Below are positions 59,126 to 64,000 of a stretch of DNA of 64,000 bases, in pieces (position 1 is the first letter of the stretch; each line of letters begins with the position of its first letter). A program made the translations under genes and the position numbers. Below the pieces are notes generated by a model. The model saw nothing but the letters and a program-made list of their open reading frames with translations. It searched no databases and was not told the origin of the DNA. This DNA comes from Adlercreutzia muris (GTDB lineage: Bacteria; Actinomycetota; Coriobacteriia; Coriobacteriales; Eggerthellaceae): the NCBI RefSeq assembly GCF_008831045.1, contig NZ_WAJS01000001.1, positions 1 through 64,000 of the forward strand, in the 5' to 3' direction.

Positions 59126-61096
59126 ATGAAGGAAATTAACACTGCTGAGGTTTTCCCCACGCTGCGCAACATCTCACTTTCGCGTAGGACGTTTGTCGCC
59201 TGCGCGGCCATTGCCGCCGCCCAGGCTGCTCTCGTGTCTGCGGGGTGCGCTCCCGAGGTGCAATCGTCGGGAGATGGACTTGCCTCGACCGCGGCGTTTG
59301 CCCCGGGGACGTATACGGCGTCCGCGCCCGGCAAGAAGGGCCCGGTGACTGTCGAGGTGCGCATGTCCGAAAGCGCCATCGAGAGCGTCGAGATCGTGGA
59401 GTTCGAAGACACCGAGCGCATCAGCGCCCCGGCTCGCGAGCGGGTGCCGCAGCAGATCGTGGAGCTGCAGAGCCTGAACGTAGACACCGTGACGGGCGCC
59501 ACGCTGACGAGTATGGCCATCATCGAGAGCGTGGCTGATTGCGTCAACCAGGCGAATGGAGACGCTTCGGCGCTGAAGAAGGCCGCATCGCCGGAGAAGT
59601 CGGATGAGACCAAGGAGATCCAGGCAGATCTCGTGGTGTGCGGCGCCGGTGGTGCCGGCATGGCCGCCGCCGTCGCCGCGGCCCAGCAGGGCTTGGATGT
59701 GGTGGTGTTCGAGAAAACCGCCTATGCTGGCGGCAACGCGCTGGTCAGCGGTGGCTGGCTCGAGGTGTTCGAAGGCGTCGACGACATGAAGCCCGATATG
59801 ACGGACGGCAACCGCGACATGTTCCACGCGACGCTCCAGAAGAGCCTGGACAATGGCGTTCCCAAGGACTTCGTCGATGCCGTGCAGGCCGACTTCGATG
59901 CGTATTTCGCCGCGGGCAACACGAAGGTGTACGACTCCATGGAGTACTACGCCCTGGACTACGCCTCGCGCAATGGCGGTCCGGCGAAGGAGTACTGGCT
60001 CCCCTATGCCCACAAGGTGAACGATCTGAACAACTGGCTCTTCGATCAGGGCTACACCGTGAGTGGCACGCTGGTCGGCATCGTCGGGTTCCCGTGGCCG
60101 CGCAAGGCCCATGCGGTGGACAAGGAGAACGGCGAGGGCTTCTTCAGCGTGTTCGACAACACGGTGGAGACCCAGAGTCTCCCGATCACCTTCCTCTTCG
60201 AGACGCCCGTTTCCGAGCTGATCGTGGATGGCAAGGCCGTGGTGGGGGCCTCTGGCCAGTGCGCCGACGGCACCACCTACCGTGTCATGGCGGACCGTGG
60301 CGTCATTCTGGCTACTGGCGGTTATTCCGGCAATCCCGATCTGCTGAAGAAGTACAACGAGATGTGGCCCTGGGATGAGTCCACGGTTATCCCGACGACC
60401 AACAGCTACGGCCACACGGGCGATGGTCACGTGCTTGCCGAGGGCCTGGGAGCCGAGCTGAAGAACATGGGGCGCCAGATGGTGTTCCCCATTGCCGACT
60501 CCATCGATTACTCGACGGAGACCATCGTCGGCGGTAACGGCCTGGGGCTCTTCGTCAACGTGAACGGCGAGCGCTTCATCAACGAGTCGCTCGATCGCTT
60601 CGCCCTGTCCGCCGCTGTGATGAAGCAGCCCGAGGAGAAGCTGTTCATCATCAGCGACGCGCTCACCTCCGGTCTTGTGAACGGCTACAACGAGCAGGGC
60701 TACAGCGAGGACAAGCTCATCGAGGAGAGCAAGCTCTTCCGGGCGGACAGCCTTGAGGAGCTGGCCCAGATGATCGGCGCCGACCCCTCGGTGTTTGCGA
60801 AGGCAGTTGACGATTACAACGCCATTGCGCGTGGAGACGTGGCGGACACGGTGTTCGGCCGCGAGAACATGAGCGAGAAAGACGCTATCGTCGAGGCTCC
60901 CTTCTACGCCTCCCCGCGTACCTGGGCCGCCCATGTGACCATCGGCGGCGTTGCCATCGGTCCCGATTACCAGGCCCTCACGGCCGACGGTGCGGGTATT
61001 GAGGGCCTCTATGTCGTGGGCGAATGCTCCGACGGCAACAGCGGTGTCTCCAGCATGAGCACAGGCCTTTCCTGCGTCAACCAGATGCTCGCCTAA
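59126..61096 (+). CDS. Tat-exported FMN- and FAD-binding reductase (urocanate/fumarate reductase-like)
   Basis: A 656-residue exported flavoprotein. SRRTFVACAAIA near residue 19 is a twin-arginine signal ending in SAGC (lipobox). An FMN_bind domain (residues ~55-145) contains DTVTGATLTS, whose threonine is the expected covalent FMN site. An FAD_binding_2 domain follows (VVCGAGGAGMAAAVAAAQQG). Unlike the protein at 2899, the C-terminus reads VVGECSDGNSGVSSMSTGL and lacks the HGxNR block, so its substrate may differ from fumarate. GAGGAGGG precedes ATG 59126. It probably takes electrons through FMN for anaerobic respiration. Confidence 0.9.
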   Translation: MKEINTAEVFPTLRNISLSRRTFVACAAIAAAQAALVSAGCAPEVQSSGDGLASTAAFAPGTYTASAPGKKGPVTVEVRMSESAIESVEIVEFEDTERISAPARERVPQQIVELQSLNVDTVTGATLTSMAIIESVADCVNQANGDASALKKAASPEKSDETKEIQADLVVCGAGGAGMAAAVAAAQQGLDVVVFEKTAYAGGNALVSGGWLEVFEGVDDMKPDMTDGNRDMFHATLQKSLDNGVPKDFVDAVQADFDAYFAAGNTKVYDSMEYYALDYASRNGGPAKEYWLPYAHKVNDLNNWLFDQGYTVSGTLVGIVGFPWPRKAHAVDKENGEGFFSVFDNTVETQSLPITFLFETPVSELIVDGKAVVGASGQCADGTTYRVMADRGVILATGGYSGNPDLLKKYNEMWPWDESTVIPTTNSYGHTGDGHVLAEGLGAELKNMGRQMVFPIADSIDYSTETIVGGNGLGLFVNVNGERFINESLDRFALSAAVMKQPEEKLFIISDALTSGLVNGYNEQGYSEDKLIEESKLFRADSLEELAQMIGADPSVFAKAVDDYNAIARGDVADTVFGRENMSEKDAIVEAPFYASPRTWAAHVTIGGVAIGPDYQALTADGAGIEGLYVVGECSDGNSGVSSMSTGLSCVNQMLA

Positions 61097-61114
61097 TCAG
61101 CCCCTCCCCATGGA

Positions 61115-61148
61115 CGAGGCCCTTGCCGAACGGTCGGGGGCCTCGTTT
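61115..61148 (+). terminator. Terminator of the second flavoprotein gene
   Basis: CGAGGCCC (61115-61122) pairs with GGGCCTCG (61138-61145) and is followed by TTTG. Confidence 0.65.
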
Positions 61149-61170
61149 GTGCTTGGTGGCCCTATGCCGG

Positions 61171-61197
61171 TTACGCAGCCACCTTCTCGGCGTTGCG
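61171..61197 (-). repeat. Near-duplicate of the symporter gene 3' end
   Basis: The minus strand reads RNAEKVAA and a stop, closely matching the true C-terminus RKAEKAAA and stop of the symporter about 70 bp away (61240-61266), with flanking bases also alike. It looks like a short duplication or a leftover of recombination between paralogous gene ends. Confidence 0.4.
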
Positions 61198-61239
61198 ACC
61201 TTGATCCAGTCCGCCGAAACGACTTTGGAGCTGTGCCGG

Positions 61240-62562
61240 CTATGCCGCGGCCTTCTCGGCTTTGCGAGCCTTGCGGGCAGCAGCGCGCTTCTCCATGGCG
61301 TCCACGCAGGTGGCCACGGCGGCATCGCCGGTGACGTTCACAGTGGTGCGCATCATGTCGAGGATGCGGTCCACGCCGGCCACGAGCGCCACGCCCTCCA
61401 CGGGCAGGCCCACCGATTGCAGCACCATGGCCAGCATGATCATGCCGCTGCCAGGTACGCCGGCGGTGCCAATGGAGGCCAGCACGGCGGTCATCACGAT
61501 GGTCAGCTGCTGGCCCACGGTAAGATCGATGCCGAACACCTGGGCGATGAAGATAGCGCACACACCCTGGTAGATAGCGGTGCCATCCATGTTGATAGTG
61601 GCGCCGAGCGGCAGCACGAACGAGGTGACCTCCTTCGACACGCCCATCTTCTCGGTGCATTCCATGTTGATGGGCAGCGTGCCCACCGACGAGGCCGAGG
61701 CGAAGGCGAAGCCCATCACGGGCATCTCACCCTTCAGGAACTTGAGCGGGCTCATGCGGGCAAACACCTTGATGATGCCCGAGTACACGAGCGCGATCTG
61801 GCAGATCATGGCCACGTAGGCCACCACAATGAGCCACAGCAGGGGCCGCAGCACGTCGATGCCGTTGTTGGCGATGACCGGGCAGATGAGCCCGAACACG
61901 CCGAAGGGGGCCACCAGGATGATGCCGCGCATGATGGCGATGCACACGTCCGACAGGGCGTTGCAGATGTCGATGACCGGCTTGGCCTTCTTCCCCGCGG
62001 CGATCATGCCGAAGCCGAATACCACGGCGATGACGATCACCTGCAGCATGGTGGCATCAGCCATGGGCTGGAAGAAGTTGCTCGGGAAGATGTTCACGAT
62101 GGTGTCGATGAACGACGGCGGGTCAGTGGCCTCGTAGGACAAATCGCCGGTGTCCATCACATAGCCTGCGCCTACGTTCATCACGTTGGCGAAGATGAGG
62201 CCAAGGGTGACGGCGAAAGCAGTGGTAACCAGGTAGAACAGGATGGTCTTACCGCCGATGGCCCCCACCTTCTTCACGTCGTCGAGCGATACGACGCCGG
62301 CGATGATGGAGAACAACACCAAAGGCACGACGATCATCTTGATGAGGTTCAAAAAGATGGTGCCGAAGGGCTTGATGTAGGTGTCGGCGATATCCGGCGC
62401 ACCCTGGAGGGCGACGCCGGCGAACACGCCCAGGATGAGCGCGATGAAGATCCAGGTAGTCAGCGACAGGCGCTTGAACCAGGGCTTGTCCTTCTTGTCG
62501 CGAGGCGCGCCGTCTCCGAGGGCGGGATCGACGGCGGGCTGCACGGTGGCATCGTCGGCCAT
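61240..62562 (-). CDS. Dicarboxylate/amino acid:cation symporter (DAACS family)
   Basis: A 440-residue carrier of the GltP/DctA family with eight or more helices and re-entrant loops. Key stretches are FVLPLGATINMDGTAIYQGVCAIF, TAVLASIGTAGVPGSGMIMLAMVL and SVGTLPINME. An N-terminal charged extension and an Ala/Lys-rich tail (KARKAEKAAA) are present. AAAGGACT precedes ATG 62562. It probably imports C4-dicarboxylates or glutamate/serine with Na+ or H+. The convergent flavoprotein could use such an import substrate, but this is speculation. Confidence 0.9.
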   Translation of the reverse strand: MADDATVQPAVDPALGDGAPRDKKDKPWFKRLSLTTWIFIALILGVFAGVALQGAPDIADTYIKPFGTIFLNLIKMIVVPLVLFSIIAGVVSLDDVKKVGAIGGKTILFYLVTTAFAVTLGLIFANVMNVGAGYVMDTGDLSYEATDPPSFIDTIVNIFPSNFFQPMADATMLQVIVIAVVFGFGMIAAGKKAKPVIDICNALSDVCIAIMRGIILVAPFGVFGLICPVIANNGIDVLRPLLWLIVVAYVAMICQIALVYSGIIKVFARMSPLKFLKGEMPVMGFAFASASSVGTLPINMECTEKMGVSKEVTSFVLPLGATINMDGTAIYQGVCAIFIAQVFGIDLTVGQQLTIVMTAVLASIGTAGVPGSGMIMLAMVLQSVGLPVEGVALVAGVDRILDMMRTTVNVTGDAAVATCVDAMEKRAAARKARKAEKAAA

Positions 62563-62800
62563 AACGGTGAGTCCTTTCCCCTATGAATGCACGAGTGCCC
62601 TCATTATAAGCAAATTGCCGAGGAAAACCAGGTGGCAGCCGCAGCGATCTAACGGCCCCGCAACAAAACGGGGAACGTGACGCGTTGGTGTCGGGGAAGG
62701 GCCATAATGGCAACGATGCTATCTTGGGGACGTTTGCCCCGAAGCTGTGTGGAACTGCAATTGCGGCTCCGCGCGGGCCTCCATCGTGCTATGGTGTCCC

Positions 62801-62819
62801 GCGTTTCCAGGGGAAACGC
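62801..62819. promoter_or_regulatory. Palindrome upstream of the M20 dipeptidase gene
   Basis: GCGTTTCC (62801-62808) and GGAAACGC (62812-62819) form a perfect 8-bp inverted repeat with a 3-base spacer, 20 bp before the start codon. It may be an operator or a 5' UTR hairpin. Confidence 0.45.
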
Positions 62820-62839
62820 AGATATGAAAGGAGCGACCT

Positions 62840-64000
62840 ATGGATCGCAAGGAAATTGTGGCCGCCGCCGGCGCCTATTGGGATGCGAACCGCGACGCCA
62901 TCGTGGCCGACATCGCCAAGCTCGTGGAGATTCCCTCGGTAGAGGATCTGGCTGCGGCCGCTCCCGGGGCGCCCTATGGTCCCGGCCCCGCCGCCGCTTT
63001 GGCTGCGGCGCTGGAAATCGCCGAGGGCATGGGCATGGCCGCCACCAACTGCGAGGGTCATATCGGATTTGCCGACCTGCCGGGCGAGACCGATGCGCAG
63101 CTGGGGATCATCGGGCACGTGGATGTGGTGCCGGCCGGCCCCGGTTGGAGCTTCGAGCCCTTTAAGGTGACAGAAAAGGACGGCTATCTCATGGGCCGCG
63201 GTTGCCTGGACGACAAGGGCCCCTCGGTAGTGGCCCTCCATGCGGTGAAGTGCCTGGCCGGCCTGGACGTGCCGCGTCCTTACACCATGCGCTTCATCTT
63301 CGGTGCCAATGAGGAAACGGGCATGCGCGACGTGGCCTGGTACCTCGAGAACTACGACAGCCCGGCCTTCCTGTTCACTCCCGACGCCGACTTCCCCGTG
63401 TGCTATGGCGAGAAGGGCGGCTATGACGGCCTCATTACGAGCGCGCCCATTGCCGATCCGGTGATTCTGGACATCTCCGGCGGCGTGGTCTCCAACGCGG
63501 TGCCCGGCGAGGCTTGGGCCGTCGTGCGCGGCAATGCGGACGTGTTGCCCGCGGCCGAGCGCATTGCCGTGGCCGATGCCGGCGATGGCACCGTGCGCAT
63601 CGACGCCAAGGGGCAGAACGCCCATGCGGCGTGGCCCGAGCGCGGCATTTCCGCCATTCTGCTGCTGGTGAATTACCTGCTGGAGAACGACCTGTGCAAC
63701 CAGCAGGAGCGCGAGTTTTTGGAGCTGGTGCGCAGCCTGACGAGCGATACCACCGGTGCCGGCGTGGGTATCGCCACGGCCGACGAGTACTTCGGCCCCC
63801 TCACGGTGGTGGGCGGCACCATCCGCAAGGAGGGCGATCGCCTGGTGCAGACCATGGACAGCCGCTGGCCCACGTCCATCACCGCCGAGGAGATCACGGC
63901 GGCGCTCACGAAGCTGACCGACGACATCGGCGCTACCTTCGAGAACACCCTGCTCATGGTGCCCTTCCTCGTGAAGCCGGAGGATCCCGAGATCCAGGTG
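62840..64000 (+). CDS. M20-family dipeptidase (Sapep/PepV-like), 5' part
   Basis: The first 387 codons of a zinc peptidase; the gene continues beyond the window. GHVDVVPAG (first metal His/Asp), GRGCLDDKGP (bridging Asp) and ANEETGMRD (catalytic Glu) are in order, followed by the lid/dimerisation region with the conserved AHAAWPERG-type segment. Such enzymes cleave dipeptides in the cytoplasm. AGGAG lies 6 bases before ATG 62840. Confidence 0.92.
   Translation, partial: MDRKEIVAAAGAYWDANRDAIVADIAKLVEIPSVEDLAAAAPGAPYGPGPAAALAAALEIAEGMGMAATNCEGHIGFADLPGETDAQLGIIGHVDVVPAGPGWSFEPFKVTEKDGYLMGRGCLDDKGPSVVALHAVKCLAGLDVPRPYTMRFIFGANEETGMRDVAWYLENYDSPAFLFTPDADFPVCYGEKGGYDGLITSAPIADPVILDISGGVVSNAVPGEAWAVVRGNADVLPAAERIAVADAGDGTVRIDAKGQNAHAAWPERGISAILLLVNYLLENDLCNQQEREFLELVRSLTSDTTGAGVGIATADEYFGPLTVVGGTIRKEGDRLVQTMDSRWPTSITAEEITAALTKLTDDIGATFENTLLMVPFLVKPEDPEIQV

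Overview
The window is high-GC DNA that reads best as a member of the Eggerthellaceae (Coriobacteriia, Actinobacteria), probably a gut anaerobe. The supporting evidence is two twin-arginine FAD flavoproteins of the fumarate/urocanate reductase type, each divergent from a membrane-bound LuxR regulator, an HspR-controlled dnaK-grpE-dnaJ-hspR operon, hypE with NikR, and several ferredoxin-type iron-sulphur proteins. The genus cannot be fixed from this sequence alone.

Layout. 1-6.8 kb is core sequence: the 3' end of a 5S rRNA gene with tandem terminators, a PAP2 phosphatase, the first LuxR/flavoprotein pair, a small XRE protein, a remnant of a response regulator, a PLP aminotransferase and tRNA-Gly(CCC). 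6.8-22.9 kb is a mosaic accessory island bracketed by two decayed integrase 3' ends. It carries pstSCAB, two MATE pumps with a MarR regulator and a structured leader, YjdF, an aldo-keto reductase with TetR, mobile-element genes (a frameshifted ParB-like gene and a hypothetical gene), palindromic REP-like repeats, and two copies of an Abi_2/HEPN gene end, each followed by the same small two-hairpin RNA. 22.9-37.5 kb holds two sensor/response-regulator plus ABC-transporter modules. The first looks like peptide or lantibiotic immunity; the second includes two lipoproteins and a permease fused to a beta-propeller. An orphan FtsX-like permease follows. 37.5-50 kb is mostly housekeeping: nitroreductase, a broken SDR, HAD phosphatase, VanZ, GalE, CapA, phosphohexomutase, NikR, HypE, a ferredoxin and a RecG-like ATPase/winged-helix protein. 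50-57.5 kb is the heat-shock cluster ending in clpB. 57.5-64 kb holds the second LuxR/flavoprotein pair, a DAACS-type symporter and the start of an M20 dipeptidase.

Two features stand out as possibly undescribed. (1) An Abi_2/HEPN ribonuclease-like gene (21208-22218) is followed 9 bp downstream by a promoter-like TATAAT and a compact RNA of two hairpins and a U-rich tail. A second copy of the RNA at 11430-11490 survives behind an Abi gene that has lost everything up to and including its HEPN motif. The RNA is better conserved than the protein, and its stems change in a compensatory way. (2) A roughly 100-nt intergenic structured repeat is present three times (46.0, 54.1 and 54.3 kb). Its outer and central stems covary, and its AGCGA motifs are nearly invariant.
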